Shown: positions 16,604-25,734 of the stretch, piece after piece
Layout: the number at the start of each line of letters is the position of its first letter
How positions within the stretch are numbered: the stretch's first letter is position 1
Source: Armatimonadota bacterium
GTDB lineage: Bacteria > Armatimonadota > UBA5829 > DSUL01
DNA length: 64,000 bases
Direction: 5' to 3'
NCBI GenBank assembly: GCA_025998755.1
Contig: AP024674.1
Span: forward strand, 2,186,162-2,250,161
Notes under the pieces: generated by a model
The model's input: the letters and a program-made list of their open reading frames with translations, nothing else
Databases searched by the model: none
What the model was told of the DNA's origin: nothing
Made by a program: the position numbers and the translations under genes

Positions 16604-17083
16604 GACCGCCTGCCAGACGGGCCGTCCTTACAGCGGCCTCCCTAAAAGTGCCGCCCTTTCTTGGAGCACCCGGTTCATCACTTGTCGCGTGCGCAACCCA
16701 AGGGCGACCTTTTGCGCATCTCGCGCCTCTACTCGACTTGCCCGGCTTGCTCCAGCACCATCGTAAAGCATCTGCTGCCCTTCTGTAAAGCCCTTTTCTT
16801 GCGTAAACCTCAAATTCAAGTCATTTTGCCGGCAAAATCCTTTTCGACTCCGGGGAGAGTTGAGGGACGCGGGGTGTTGCAGGTATGCAGACCGAGTGGA
16901 TATTCCGCCGGAACCCGGTTTGTCGTCTTCGGAGCCAAGGCAAAAGGAGTTCGGCACCGGTCCGTGGAGTAAAGGCGCAGGAGGAGCCCAGCAACGCGAT
17001 TGTCCACTCCCGCGTTGACGAGCGCGCCGGGCTCCCGTATAATCCCGAAGGCGGAAGGGATTGACTCCGCCGCTGGCGTTCCT
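16604..17083. other. Intergenic region, no recognised gene
   Basis: 480 bases between the secreted protein (-) and the DnaA-N-like gene (+). It contains a perfect 16-base palindrome, ATTTTGCCGGCAAAAT, at 16823-16838 and the promoter at 17015. Reading frames here lack a ribosome-binding site and any recognised motif; none is claimed. Confidence 0.5.
17015..17043 (+). promoter_or_regulatory. sigma70-type promoter for the DnaA-N-like gene
   Basis: TTGACG (17015-17020), 17 bases, then a perfect TATAAT (17038-17043). This near-consensus promoter rules out a start codon at 17000 for the following gene. Confidence 0.85.
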
Positions 17084-17698
17084 ATGGACATTGCCGCAGT
17101 CTGGCACGAGACAACAGAGAAAGTGAAGGACAGGGTGGTGCATCCCACCCTTTGGAGGGCCCTGGAGACGGCCGTCCCCATCACCACGGAAGGGGACCTG
17201 TTCGTCGTCGGCTTCGCGCCGGGCACCATGCATCTCAGCGGGCATCTGCAGTCCTCCGACCACCGCAACGCCATCGAGGCCGCCCTGCTGGCATCAAGCG
17301 GCAAAAAGCTGCGCCTTTGCGTCATAGACGGCGCCACCATGGAGGACTGGGAGCACTTCAAGGCGCGTCAGAAGGCCAACGAAGAGGCTAAGATGCGGCT
17401 ACGCGAGCGCGCCCGTCGCGAAATGGAGACCACCCAGACCTGGGAGAGCGTCTTCGAGAAGCTGGGGCGGACATACGCCTCGATGAATCTGCGTCAGCTT
17501 CCCCAAGTACGCGGGCGGTACCTGATGGACGCAATTCAGATGATCTCCGACGCGATGGACGAGCTCTACGACGAGCAGTCGCCCGATGAGCCGTCCCAGA
17601 GGGCCCTGGCAAGGATCATAGACCGGGTCGGAACCCTCGCGGAGGTTCCGCCCGCCATCATCGCCTTGGAGCTGCTGCGCTACCGCGCCTCACGCTGA
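17084..17698 (+). CDS. Conserved protein with a DnaA N-terminal-like domain
   Basis: A 204-residue cytoplasmic protein. Residues about 4-78 (VWHETTEKVKDRVVHPTLWRAL ... GDLFVVGFAPGTMHLSGHL) follow the pattern of the DnaA N-terminal domain, the part that binds partners such as the helicase. There is no AAA+ or DNA-binding domain. A basic coiled-coil-like stretch follows (KARQKANEEAKMRLRERARR) and then a helical C-terminal half. Function unknown; a role as a partner or regulator of replication is speculation. The ATG at 17084 is the first in-frame start after the promoter. The prepilin gene follows after 21 bases. Confidence 0.55.
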   Translation: MDIAAVWHETTEKVKDRVVHPTLWRALETAVPITTEGDLFVVGFAPGTMHLSGHLQSSDHRNAIEAALLASSGKKLRLCVIDGATMEDWEHFKARQKANEEAKMRLRERARREMETTQTWESVFEKLGRTYASMNLRQLPQVRGRYLMDAIQMISDAMDELYDEQSPDEPSQRALARIIDRVGTLAEVPPAIIALELLRYRASR

Positions 17699-17719
17699 GA
17701 GAACCCTCGCCCACAGACT

Positions 17720-18445
17720 ATGCATTCCCGGAAAGCATTCACGCTCATCGAGCTACTGGTGGTGATTGCCATTATCGCCATTCTGGCAGGCATCCTTTTT
17801 CCGGTGTTCGCCCGCGCGCGGGAAGCGTCGCGGAGATCGGTCTGCCAGTCCAATCTGAAGCAGATCGCGCAGGGATTTCTTCTGTACCTGGATGACTGGA
17901 ACGGAACCTACCCCTACCGGCCGCTTTCCAACGGCGCCCCCAACCCGTTTTTCTGGGTGGGCAGGCACTGGAGATGGCCTCTGCAACCCTACATTGCTCA
18001 GGGGATGGGCATGGTGGGCGGCGACCCGTTGAAGTCCAACCGCGCGACGGGAGTGCTGTACTGTCCGTCGGACGTCTCCGGCGAGGACGCTTACGACCGC
18101 ACCTCCTACGCATACTCGGCCTGCTTCTTCTACCCCCCTGAACAGGTGGCGCAGATGACACGAAGCGACCTTTACCCCAGCGGACGCTTCACTCCGGTCC
18201 CGCAAAAACAGTCCTCGGTGGAGCATCCGTCCGCCAAGATCCTGGTGGGGGAATGGACATCCAATCACGCCGCACCCCGTCAGGCCACCTGGTGGGGACC
18301 GGGTCAGGGAGCCCGCAACTACGCCTTCGCCGACGGCCACGTGGCCTTTGTCCGAGCCCAGGACATCCTGCCGTCTGCCGATCCGGCCGACCCGATAGAC
18401 GTCAACCGCACCGCAGGAGGCGTTCGGGGACGCGACATCCGCTGA
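17720..18445 (+). CDS. DUF1559-type prepilin / type II secretion pseudopilin-like protein
   Basis: A 241-residue protein with a class III (prepilin) signal: [35 protein letters not shown]. Cleavage is expected before the Phe by a PilD-type peptidase, leaving a hydrophobic helix that assembles into a pseudopilus. The rest is periplasmic or surface-exposed and ends with the family tag [11 protein letters not shown]. Large families of such proteins are characteristic of Planctomycetota, Verrucomicrobiota and Armatimonadota. No other pilus or secretion genes are nearby. Confidence 0.88.
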   Translation: MHSRKAFTLIELLVVIAIIAILAGILFPVFARAREASRRSVCQSNLKQIAQGFLLYLDDWNGTYPYRPLSNGAPNPFFWVGRHWRWPLQPYIAQGMGMVGGDPLKSNRATGVLYCPSDVSGEDAYDRTSYAYSACFFYPPEQVAQMTRSDLYPSGRFTPVPQKQSSVEHPSAKILVGEWTSNHAAPRQATWWGPGQGARNYAFADGHVAFVRAQDILPSADPADPIDVNRTAGGVRGRDIR

Positions 18446-18458
18446 GTTTCGGACCGGG

Positions 18459-18932
18459 TCAGTACGTTCTGCGGCTGCCCTGCTGGCTCCAGAGGCGGAA
18501 GAGCTCCAGGCAGGCCGAAACCAGCAGCCCGCCCCGGATCTTTACCGGGCTGCGGCCCAGGTGCTTCAGCTCCACATTGCCGACGGGCAACTCATTGAAA
18601 CCGTAGAGCTGCGCGTCCCGGATGGATGCTCCGTAAACGATACGCTCCACCCTTGCCCAGTGACAGGCGCTGAAACACATTGGGCATGGTTCGCAGGTGG
18701 AGTAGACCGTGCATCCGGAAAGATCCACCGTCTGCAGGGCAGCACAGGCCATGCGAATGGCATGGACCTCGGCGTGAGCGGTGATGTCCGTGGTCGCCCA
18801 CACCACATTGTGCTCACAGGCGATCACTTCTCCGGCGCGCACAATGCACGCGCCGAAAGGGGTCTGCCCCCGGGAGATGCCCTCAAGAGCCTTCTCGATG
18901 GCCAGGCGCAAGAAGCGCTCATCCGGATCCAT
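18459..18932 (-). CDS. Nucleoside deaminase (guanine/cytidine deaminase-like)
   Basis: A 157-residue zinc hydrolase of the cytidine deaminase superfamily. HAEVHAIR carries the zinc His and the catalytic Glu; CEPCPMCFSAC carries the two zinc Cys. The sequence resembles bacterial guanine deaminase (GuaD) and TadA-like proteins; the missing tRNA-binding features make a free-base or nucleoside substrate more likely. AGGAGA sits before the ATG. It follows pyrG by 31 bases in the same direction, suggesting a nucleotide-metabolism operon. Confidence 0.85.
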   Translation of the reverse strand: MDPDERFLRLAIEKALEGISRGQTPFGACIVRAGEVIACEHNVVWATTDITAHAEVHAIRMACAALQTVDLSGCTVYSTCEPCPMCFSACHWARVERIVYGASIRDAQLYGFNELPVGNVELKHLGRSPVKIRGGLLVSACLELFRLWSQQGSRRTY

Positions 18933-18963
18933 TCAGGCGTCTCCTGGCGCGTGAGCGGCCCTA

Positions 18964-20643
18964 TCAGGCTCCGGCCGCCACGGATTGCGCCCCAGCAGCG
19001 CGCCGGGCACCCTTGCGGGAACCGTTGGACCGACCGGAAGTCTCCCGACAACGCTTCAGCGCGGCTTCCACCAATCCCCGGAACAGGGGATGCGGCCGGT
19101 TGGGACGGCTTTTGAACTCGGGATGGAACTGCGTGGCCATGAAGAACGGATGCCCGGGCACCTCGATCATCTCCACCAGCCTGTAGTCCGGAGACACTCC
19201 GCTGAAGACCATCCCGGCCTTCTCCAGAGCGGGACGGTAGGCGTTGTTCACTTCATAGCGGTGCCGGTGCCGCTCGTAGACCAGCTCCGTGCCGTACAGG
19301 CTATGAGCTCGGGAACCGTGGATGACCCGGCACGGATAGACGCCCAGCCGCATGCTTCCGCCCTTCTCTGTCACGCCCTGCTGCTCCGGTAACAGGTGGA
19401 TTACGGGGTGCTGACACTCCGGATCCACCTCCTCGGTATTAGCCCCTTCCAGCCCGCAGCCGTGGCGCGCCATCTCGATGACCGCCATCTGCAGGCCGTA
19501 GCACAGCCCGAGGAACGGGATGCCGTTCTCGCGGGCGTACCGGATGCTTGCGATCTTGCCCTCCACGCCACGCGCCCCGAATCCTCCGGCGACGATGATG
19601 GCGTCCACATCCGACAGCACGGTCTCCGCCGATCCCGATTCCAGATCCTCGGAGTCCACCCAACGGATGCTTACCCCGCAATCGTTGGCCACGCCTCCGT
19701 GCCGGACAGCCTCGGCGATGCTGATGTAGGCGTCCCCGTTGCCGGTGTATTTGCCCACAATGGCGACCGTCACGTGCTCCTTCGGATGCTTGATGGTCTC
19801 AACGATCCTGCGCCATTCATCCAGGTCCGGAGCGTTTGGCGGGAGCTTCAGCTTCTCGCACGCCAGGCGGGCAAGCCCCTCCTCCTCCAGCGCAAGCGGA
19901 GCCTCGTACAGCGTCTCCACATCCAGCGACTGGATGACGGCTTCGCGGTCCACGTCGCAGAACAGCGAGATCTTGTCCCGCATCTCATCGGACAGCGGCA
20001 CCTTGGAGCGACAGACCAGAATGTCCGGCTGGATCCCGATCTCGCGCAAGTTGATGACGGAGTGCTGAGTGGGTTTCGTCTTCAGCTCGCTCCACGGTCC
20101 CACGCTGGCGATGAGGGTGACGTGGACATACAGAACGTTGTCGTGCCCCACGTCCTTCTTGAACTGGCGGATGGCTTCCAGGAAGGGCAGTCCCTCGATA
20201 TCGCCCACCGTCCCCCCGATCTCCACGATCACCACGTCGGCCGAGGCATCCTCACCGGCTCGGCGGATGCAGGCCTTGATCTCGTCGGTGATGTGGGGGA
20301 TGACCTGAACGGTGCTGCCCAGGAACTCGCCCCGCCTCTCGCGCGCAATCACCTGACCGTAGATCTTGCCGGTGGTGACGTTGGAGTTGCGCGTCAGCGA
20401 GACGTCAACAAACCGCTCATAATGCCCCAGGTCCAGATCCGTCTCCGCGCCGTCATCCGTCACGAAGACCTCGCCGTGCTGAAACGGATTCATGGTGCCG
20501 GCGTCCACATTGATGTAGGGATCCAGCTTCTGCATGGTGACGTTGAATCCCCTGCTCTTCAGCAGACGCCCCAGGCTGGCAGTGGTGATACCCTTGCCGA
20601 TGGAAGACACCACTCCGCCCGTCACAAAAATGTATTTCGTCAT
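18964..20643 (-). CDS. pyrG: CTP synthase
   Basis: A 559-residue two-domain enzyme making CTP from UTP, ATP and glutamine. The synthase domain starts [19 protein letters not shown] with the ATP loop, then [28 protein letters not shown]. The glutaminase domain holds [15 protein letters not shown] with the nucleophilic Cys and [12 protein letters not shown] with the His-x-Glu. GGGAGAGA sits just before the ATG. Full length. It lies downstream of the ThiD-like gene in a four-gene minus-strand operon. Confidence 0.97.
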   Translation of the reverse strand: MTKYIFVTGGVVSSIGKGITTASLGRLLKSRGFNVTMQKLDPYINVDAGTMNPFQHGEVFVTDDGAETDLDLGHYERFVDVSLTRNSNVTTGKIYGQVIARERRGEFLGSTVQVIPHITDEIKACIRRAGEDASADVVIVEIGGTVGDIEGLPFLEAIRQFKKDVGHDNVLYVHVTLIASVGPWSELKTKPTQHSVINLREIGIQPDILVCRSKVPLSDEMRDKISLFCDVDREAVIQSLDVETLYEAPLALEEEGLARLACEKLKLPPNAPDLDEWRRIVETIKHPKEHVTVAIVGKYTGNGDAYISIAEAVRHGGVANDCGVSIRWVDSEDLESGSAETVLSDVDAIIVAGGFGARGVEGKIASIRYARENGIPFLGLCYGLQMAVIEMARHGCGLEGANTEEVDPECQHPVIHLLPEQQGVTEKGGSMRLGVYPCRVIHGSRAHSLYGTELVYERHRHRYEVNNAYRPALEKAGMVFSGVSPDYRLVEMIEVPGHPFFMATQFHPEFKSRPNRPHPLFRGLVEAALKRCRETSGRSNGSRKGARRAAGAQSVAAGA

Positions 20644-20691
20644 CGCTTGTCTCTCCCCGCCCGGACGCTCCGATGCACCAGTCCGGCGCAC

Positions 20692-21414
20692 TCATCCCGC
20701 CTCCGCCGCCAGGACCCGCGCTCCCCGCGCCGCAACCTCAAGCGGCTCTCCTCGGGCCAGCAGCGCGGCGCAGGCGGCGGCGAGTGCCTCTCCGCTGACC
20801 CCGGCCCCGTCCCCTGCAGGCCACTCCGCTAAGGAATCCTTTGCCAGCAGGACGTCCAGAACCTCCGATCCCTTTCGCACTCCAAGCATCAGTATCGCTC
20901 CGGAAATCCTGTCCAGCACGGCTTGCGCCGCCTGGAAGAAACTGTCTCTCCCGCGCACCTCCACACGGCTGAGCAGTCCCGCGGTCTCGCCGTCGCAGAC
21001 CACCAACCGGCAGCGCGGCGCCAGCGCCATGGCTGTGCGCTTGACGCCCTGAGATGTCATCAATGGCCTGCCTCCACTGGACCCCAGGACCGGATAAAGC
21101 ACCACGTTGCGCAGCTCTCTGCGGCGGATCCGCTCCGCGACGGCGTCCACGGCCTGATGCCGGGCAAGCATCCCCACCAGAACCGATCCCGCGTTGCCGC
21201 CCTGCGCCGCGCAATCCATCTGCCGGGCGATGATCCGCGGAGCGATCGCCTGCACCGCCCGCACCCTTCCTTCGGCGTCCCTCGCCGTGACGCAGGCAGT
21301 CACCGGGCGAAGCTCCACGCCAGCAGCTGCGGCGATCCGTGCATACAGAGCCAGTCCCGCGGACCCGGAAGTATCTGCCGCGCCTGCGGCGATCATCACT
21401 GGCCGGCCGGCCAT
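20692..21414 (-). CDS. ThiD-like pyrimidine kinase homologue, catalytic Cys position altered
   Basis: A 240-residue member of the HMP/HMP-phosphate kinase family (thiamine pyrimidine branch; ribokinase fold). MIAAGAADTSGSAGLALYARIA matches the ThiD opening (G-S-D-x-S-G-G-A-G), and GDGAGVSGEALAAACAALLARG matches the anion-hole stretch normally written G-T-G-C-T. Here the Cys is Ala, and the central ATP-site motifs are weak. The protein may be a divergent kinase or a non-catalytic relative. The ATG at 21414 follows GGAGGG by 7 bases. It lies between a HAD phosphatase and pyrG. Confidence 0.72.
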   Translation of the reverse strand: MAGRPVMIAAGAADTSGSAGLALYARIAAAAGVELRPVTACVTARDAEGRVRAVQAIAPRIIARQMDCAAQGGNAGSVLVGMLARHQAVDAVAERIRRRELRNVVLYPVLGSSGGRPLMTSQGVKRTAMALAPRCRLVVCDGETAGLLSRVEVRGRDSFFQAAQAVLDRISGAILMLGVRKGSEVLDVLLAKDSLAEWPAGDGAGVSGEALAAACAALLARGEPLEVAARGARVLAAEAG

Positions 21415-21439
21415 CCCGCAGCCCTCCGGCACCCTCCGA

Positions 21440-22219
21440 TCATCTCAGCTGTCCCAAGTTCTCGATGATGCCGCCCGGACGCAGATCTCCCTGCGCCTCC
21501 TCGGCCTCCTCCCGGGTGCAGACTCCTCCCAGAACCAGCAGCGTGTGCACTCCTGCGCGGTTACCCACCAGAATATCCGTATCCAGCCGATCCCCCACCA
21601 TGACCGCATCGGTTCGGTCCACGCCGGTAAGGTCAAGGATCTTCCGGATGGTGTACGTCTCTGGTTTGCCGATGGTGATGGGTTCCCGGCCGCTGGCGGT
21701 GGCCACCGCAGCCACAATGGAACCCCCTCCCGGCGACACTCCGTCCTCTCGGGGATAGGTGGGGTCGCGGTTGGTGGCGATGAATGTCGCACCTTTCAGG
21801 ATGGCCTGCTGGGCACAGTTCAGCTTGTGATAGTTGAACGACCGGTCGATTCCCACCACTACGAAGTCCACGTCCGTGGTGTCGTCCGGGGAGAACACCT
21901 GCATCCCGGCGGCGGACAATTCGTCGTAGCAGCCCTTTTCCCCGATGATCATGACCCGCTTTCCGATGGCGCCGTGCTCCCGGAACCACAGGCCCGTCGC
22001 GAAGGAACTGGTCATCACTTCGTCCGGCGACGCCGGAACACCCAGGCGGGTCAGCTTGTTGGACACATCCTTCCGTGAGAGGGAAGCGTTGTTGGTGAGA
22101 AAGAAAACACGGGAGCCTTCCCGGCGGATCCTCTCGATGGTCTCGGAGGCGAAGGGTTGCGGGGTGTTGCCGCGGTAGATCACTCCGTCCAGATCGAAGA
22201 TGTAGAGCGCCCGTTCCAC
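21440..22219 (-). CDS. HAD-IIA family phosphatase (NagD-like)
   Basis: A 259-residue haloacid-dehalogenase-superfamily hydrolase. Motif I is FDLDGVIYRG (nucleophile and acid/base Asp), motif II FLTNNAS, the cap and motif III include IATNRDPTYP and GKPETYTI, and motif IV is VMVGDRLDTDI. Members dephosphorylate nucleotides, sugar phosphates or p-nitrophenyl phosphate. The GTG start lies only 8 bases after the -10 box of its promoter, without a Shine-Dalgarno site, so the mRNA is probably leaderless. It heads the operon with the ThiD-like gene and pyrG. Confidence 0.9.
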   Translation of the reverse strand: MERALYIFDLDGVIYRGNTPQPFASETIERIRREGSRVFFLTNNASLSRKDVSNKLTRLGVPASPDEVMTSSFATGLWFREHGAIGKRVMIIGEKGCYDELSAAGMQVFSPDDTTDVDFVVVGIDRSFNYHKLNCAQQAILKGATFIATNRDPTYPREDGVSPGGGSIVAAVATASGREPITIGKPETYTIRKILDLTGVDRTDAVMVGDRLDTDILVGNRAGVHTLLVLGGVCTREEAEEAQGDLRPGGIIENLGQLR

Positions 22220-22227
22220 GTGAAGGG

Positions 22228-22256
22228 ATGATACGTGTTTCGCCTCCCCAAGTCAA
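22228..22256 (-). promoter_or_regulatory. Promoter of the HAD/ThiD/pyrG operon, leaderless start predicted
   Basis: On the minus strand TTGACT (22251-22256), 17 bases, TATCAT (22228-22233). Only 8 bases separate the -10 box from the GTG at 22219, so transcription would start at or within two bases of the start codon. Confidence 0.7.
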
Positions 22257-22331
22257 CCTTTGATGGCGCCAATGTGGGCACCATTCCAGCACTCCTCCGC
22301 AGACTCCTTCTCATTGAGGGATGGGGCTTGC

Positions 22332-22360
22332 TTGCAGATTGTGGAGACTCCTGCTACAAT
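22332..22360 (+). promoter_or_regulatory. sigma70-type promoter of the symporter operon
   Basis: TTGCAG (22332-22337), 17 bases, TACAAT (22355-22360). The GAAAGGGGG ribosome-binding site and the ATG at 22420 follow. Confidence 0.65.
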
Positions 22361-22419
22361 CGCGCCAATCCTTGCAGTACGCGCCCGCGAAATGAGGCGT
22401 GTGGAAAGGGGGACCCACT

Positions 22420-22581
22420 ATGCTGGGATTCGGTGACTTCTGGGTGGCGCTGGCTTACATCCTCTGCATCGGCTCCACTCTGCTTTGCGTGGTCTACGGC
22501 ATCCTTCACTGGAACGACGACGAAGAGATGGCCGAGCCGGTCCATCCGCCCGATGAAGACCTCGAGTTCGAGGAAGTGTAA
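22420..22581 (+). CDS. Symporter small accessory protein
   Basis: A 53-residue protein beginning MLGFGDFWVALAYILCIGS, with one transmembrane helix (about residues 7-27), then an acidic tail ending in DLEFEEV. Small proteins of this form are found directly upstream of sodium:solute symporters and are thought to help their function. The ATG at 22420 is preceded by GAAAGGGGG. It lies 17 bases before the symporter gene. Confidence 0.8.
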   Translation: MLGFGDFWVALAYILCIGSTLLCVVYGILHWNDDEEMAEPVHPPDEDLEFEEV

Positions 22582-22598
22582 CCGGAAGGACGCAACCG

Positions 22599-24224
22599 AT
22601 GAACTACGAGCTTCTCACCATCATCCTGGCCGCCTATGTGCTGGTGACCGGCTACCTCGGCTGGCTGGGCTACCGCAAGACAAGAAGCGCCGCGGACTAC
22701 CTGCTGGCCGGCCGGCAGGTGCACCCGCTGCTTATGAGTCTGGCTTACGGCAGCACGTTCATCAGCACTTCGGCCATCGTCGGGTTCGGAGGGGCGGCGG
22801 CTCTGTTCGGGATGGGCCTTCTCTGGCTCACCTTCTTCAACATCTTCATTGGGATTTTCATAGCGTTCCTGGTGTTCGGGCGGCGCACCCGGCGGATGGG
22901 AGCAGCGATTGACGCGCATACGTTCCCGGAACTGCTGGGACGCCGGTTCGGTTCGCGCTTTGTGCAGGGCTTTGCAGGAACCACCATCGCGTGCTTGATG
23001 CCGCTGTACGCTGCGGCCGTTATGATCGGCGGGGCACGGTTCCTGGAGGTACAGCTGGGGCTGGAATATCAGCTGGCGCTGTTCGTGTTCGCCGTCGTCG
23101 TGGCGGCCTATGTGTTCTTCGGCGGGCTAAAAGGAGTGGTCTACACGGACGCCCTGCAGGGAACGTTGATGTTCCTGGGGATGTTCATCCTGCTGGTGGT
23201 GACATACTCCAAGGTGGGCGGTCTGGCAAGTCATCACGCGCTGACGGAACTGGCCTCGAAAGTTCCCCCTCCGCTGGTGGAACAGGGGCATCGCGGATGG
23301 ACAGCCATGCCGGCGCCGTTCTCTCCCCTCTGGTGGCAACTCGTTTCCACCATCATCCTGGGGGTGGGCATCGGAGTGCTTGCTCAGCCGCAACTCGCCG
23401 TGCGCTACATGACTGTGAAGAGCGGCAAGGAGTTGAACCGGGCGCTGATCCCGGGCGGCATCTTCATTCTGATGATGACCGGCGTCGCCTTCACGGTGGG
23501 AGCCCTAACGAACCTGTTCTTCTACCAGACCCAGGGCAAGATCGCTCTTGCCATGGTGGTGGATCCGGCCACGGGCAAGCCCAACGTTGACAAGATCATC
23601 CCCACCTACGTTTCGATGGCAATGCCCGAATGGTTCGGATACGTGTTCATGCTGAGCCTCCTGGCAGCCGCCATGTCCACACTGAGCGGGCAATTCCACG
23701 CCATCGGGACTTCCTTCGGCCGGGACCTGTATCAACAGGCGCTCGCGGGAGGCAGGCATCAGGAACGCACGGTGCCGATCGCCAGGCTCGGCATCTTCGC
23801 CGGGTTCGTGCTGACCATCATTCTGGCGTATAACCTTCCGGTGGGTATCATCGCCATCGCGACGGCGCTGTTTTTCGGAATGTGCGCCGCTGTCTTTCTG
23901 CCGGCCTACATCAGCGCCCTGTTCTGGAAGCGAGCCACTCTGCCGGGGGTCATCTCCGGGATGCTGACCGGACTGGCCGCGTGGGCGCTATGGGTGCTGT
24001 TCGTGCACGAGAAGGAGTCCGCGGCGCTGGGGCTGTGCAAGGCCATGTTCGGAAAGACCAGCCTGGCGGTGGGCACGATGTGGGCGGTGGTGGATCCGCT
24101 GGTCATCGCTCTGCCGCTTTCGGCCATCGTCACGGTGGTGGTTTCTCTGGCCACCCGGCCAATGGCTGAGAATGTCCTGAACCGTTGCTTCGGCGGATCG
24201 CCGGCCGGAAGCCCGGCAGCATGA
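22599..24224 (+). CDS. Sodium:solute symporter (SSS family)
   Basis: A 541-residue inner-membrane transporter with about 13 hydrophobic helices. Typical stretches are SAADYLLAGRQVHPLLMSLAYGSTFISTSAIVGF, YVFFGGLKGVVYTDALQG and AAAMSTLSGQFHAIGTSFGRDLYQ; the last two match the sodium-site helices of the SSS/PutP family. The solute (sugar, amino acid or organic acid) cannot be told from sequence alone. Co-transcribed with the small accessory protein. It is followed by a strong terminator. Confidence 0.92.
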   Translation: MNYELLTIILAAYVLVTGYLGWLGYRKTRSAADYLLAGRQVHPLLMSLAYGSTFISTSAIVGFGGAAALFGMGLLWLTFFNIFIGIFIAFLVFGRRTRRMGAAIDAHTFPELLGRRFGSRFVQGFAGTTIACLMPLYAAAVMIGGARFLEVQLGLEYQLALFVFAVVVAAYVFFGGLKGVVYTDALQGTLMFLGMFILLVVTYSKVGGLASHHALTELASKVPPPLVEQGHRGWTAMPAPFSPLWWQLVSTIILGVGIGVLAQPQLAVRYMTVKSGKELNRALIPGGIFILMMTGVAFTVGALTNLFFYQTQGKIALAMVVDPATGKPNVDKIIPTYVSMAMPEWFGYVFMLSLLAAAMSTLSGQFHAIGTSFGRDLYQQALAGGRHQERTVPIARLGIFAGFVLTIILAYNLPVGIIAIATALFFGMCAAVFLPAYISALFWKRATLPGVISGMLTGLAAWALWVLFVHEKESAALGLCKAMFGKTSLAVGTMWAVVDPLVIALPLSAIVTVVVSLATRPMAENVLNRCFGGSPAGSPAA

Positions 24225-24254
24225 CTGCCGCGGGTGAAGCGCATCAGACTCTAA

Positions 24255-24280
24255 GGGGCGGGGAGCCACATCCCCGCCCC
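24255..24280. terminator. Terminator between converging genes
   Basis: GGGGCGGGGA (24255-24264) pairs perfectly with TCCCCGCCCC (24271-24280). There is no clear T run on either side. It lies between the symporter (+) and the acyltransferase-like gene (-). Confidence 0.6.
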
Positions 24281-24287
24281 TGATTGC

Positions 24288-25538
24288 TCATAGCTTCCAG
24301 AAGATGCCTCGCCGGTTGCACCCCCGGATGATCAGCCAGAGGCTCCCTGTCCAGAGGAGCCCCCACGCCAGGCCCAGGTAGCCGCTCCTGTCCAGCAGAA
24401 ACCTCTGCCAGAGCGGAGAGTCCCACAGGCCGGCCCACATCTGAACGGGCTCGGTGGGAGTCCCCTTGAAGAACGGCTCGATGCCAAGCGCACGGAAGGC
24501 GAGCCTCATGATGATCTGCATAAAGTACGCAAGCAGGGCGTTAGAACCCAGCACGTCCAGCGGAGCGGTCCAGCCCCGTATGCCTCGCACATCCACCACC
24601 CAGTAAAAGGCCAGAAAGGTCAGCGCCGCCACGCCGGATGTGAACAGGGCATAGGACGCCGTCACATCCGGCTTGTTGAAACAAAGGTCATACTGGCCGG
24701 TGGCCATTCCCAGCTGATGGATGGCCAGCCCGGATCCGCCGCAAAGCAGTCCCAGCACCAGGCTGCGGCGCGCCACCTGGCGATGATCCCTTGTGGCAAC
24801 CGCCTCTCCCAGCAAAACTCCGGCCACGGTGATGGCGCCGTACGAGATGGACACCCAGGGCAGGCAGTGGACCCGGAGGGGCTTAAGGGGATCTCCCAGG
24901 GGATTGGCGATGGTCCAGAACGGCTCCTGCGTATCGCCGAGTCCCAGCCACCACCCCGTGTAGCGGCTCATCAGAGCGTGGAAGATCAGCACCGCCGGGA
25001 TGGCGGCCCATCGCCACGGGCGGCCAAGCTTCAAACTGGCCGCGCCCATGAGATAGGCCACGCCGATGGCCTGCAGGATCCCCCACCACCACGATAGCCC
25101 CAGGATCAGGCTGATGTAGAGCACTCCTGCGGCGATGAGTCCGGCGGTGCGTGTGAGAACGTGCCGCCACCATTCCGCTCCGCGCCGCGACCGGCTGAGC
25201 GGGATGCACACGCCCACGATGAACACGAAGAACGGAGCCACCAGGTCCGTCAACGTGCATCCCACTTTTTTGCGCGCTGCTTCGGGAAGGCGCTCGATCT
25301 CGGCCTCGGAGAGGCCCTCGGCTTTCTTCTCCTCGACGAATGTCTCCCACCCGGTGTCGGCGTGTTTCCAGGTGGAGACGGGAAGGCTGCCGAACCAGGA
25401 TCTCTCGTGGGGTAGCCGTGGGTAGCCCGCCACTGCGATCACCAGCACCATCAAGAAGATGGTGAATCCTCGAAATGCGTCTATGGACGCCACTCTGCCC
25501 TGCGGCGAGGCTCGCTCGCCTGTGCCGGATGACTGCAT
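24288..25538 (-). CDS. HGSNAT-like / DUF5009 acyltransferase-family membrane protein
   Basis: A 416-residue integral membrane protein with about 10 helices. The opening RVASIDAFRGFTIFLMVLVI and the segment TLTDLVAPFFVFIVGVCIPLS are typical of the COG4299 family related to heparan-alpha-glucosaminide N-acetyltransferase, which passes acetyl groups across the membrane to sugar amines. A charged insert (about residues 58-86) follows the first helix. The ATG at 25538 is preceded by a GGGGGAGG ribosome-binding site; the longer upstream frame is not needed. Likely envelope polysaccharide modification. Confidence 0.8.
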   Translation of the reverse strand: MQSSGTGERASPQGRVASIDAFRGFTIFLMVLVIAVAGYPRLPHERSWFGSLPVSTWKHADTGWETFVEEKKAEGLSEAEIERLPEAARKKVGCTLTDLVAPFFVFIVGVCIPLSRSRRGAEWWRHVLTRTAGLIAAGVLYISLILGLSWWWGILQAIGVAYLMGAASLKLGRPWRWAAIPAVLIFHALMSRYTGWWLGLGDTQEPFWTIANPLGDPLKPLRVHCLPWVSISYGAITVAGVLLGEAVATRDHRQVARRSLVLGLLCGGSGLAIHQLGMATGQYDLCFNKPDVTASYALFTSGVAALTFLAFYWVVDVRGIRGWTAPLDVLGSNALLAYFMQIIMRLAFRALGIEPFFKGTPTEPVQMWAGLWDSPLWQRFLLDRSGYLGLAWGLLWTGSLWLIIRGCNRRGIFWKL

Positions 25539-25734
25539 TCCTCTTCGCCTCCCCCTGTCGGCGGGACGCACTCCTGCCTGCCAGAACGCCCCCGGGAGAT
25601 TTATCTTCCCTCGCCACGCTGACCTTCTCTGGCAGAGGCAGGAGGCTTGCTCAAGGGCGGATAATAGCCCCGTTGTGCCGGTCCGCAAACACGGTGGGCG
25701 GACCGCGCCAGAACAGCATTCGAGGACTCAGGAT

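Noticed and set aside
16628-17263. Minus-strand frame across the intergenic region and the promoter at 17015
   Set aside because: It covers a near-consensus promoter of the opposite gene, lacks a ribosome-binding site and shows no recognisable domain.
18964-20832. Long plus-strand open frames opposite pyrG (for example 19396-20832)
   Set aside because: They are antisense shadows of a clear CTP synthase, have no ribosome-binding site and no recognised domain; high GC keeps such frames open.
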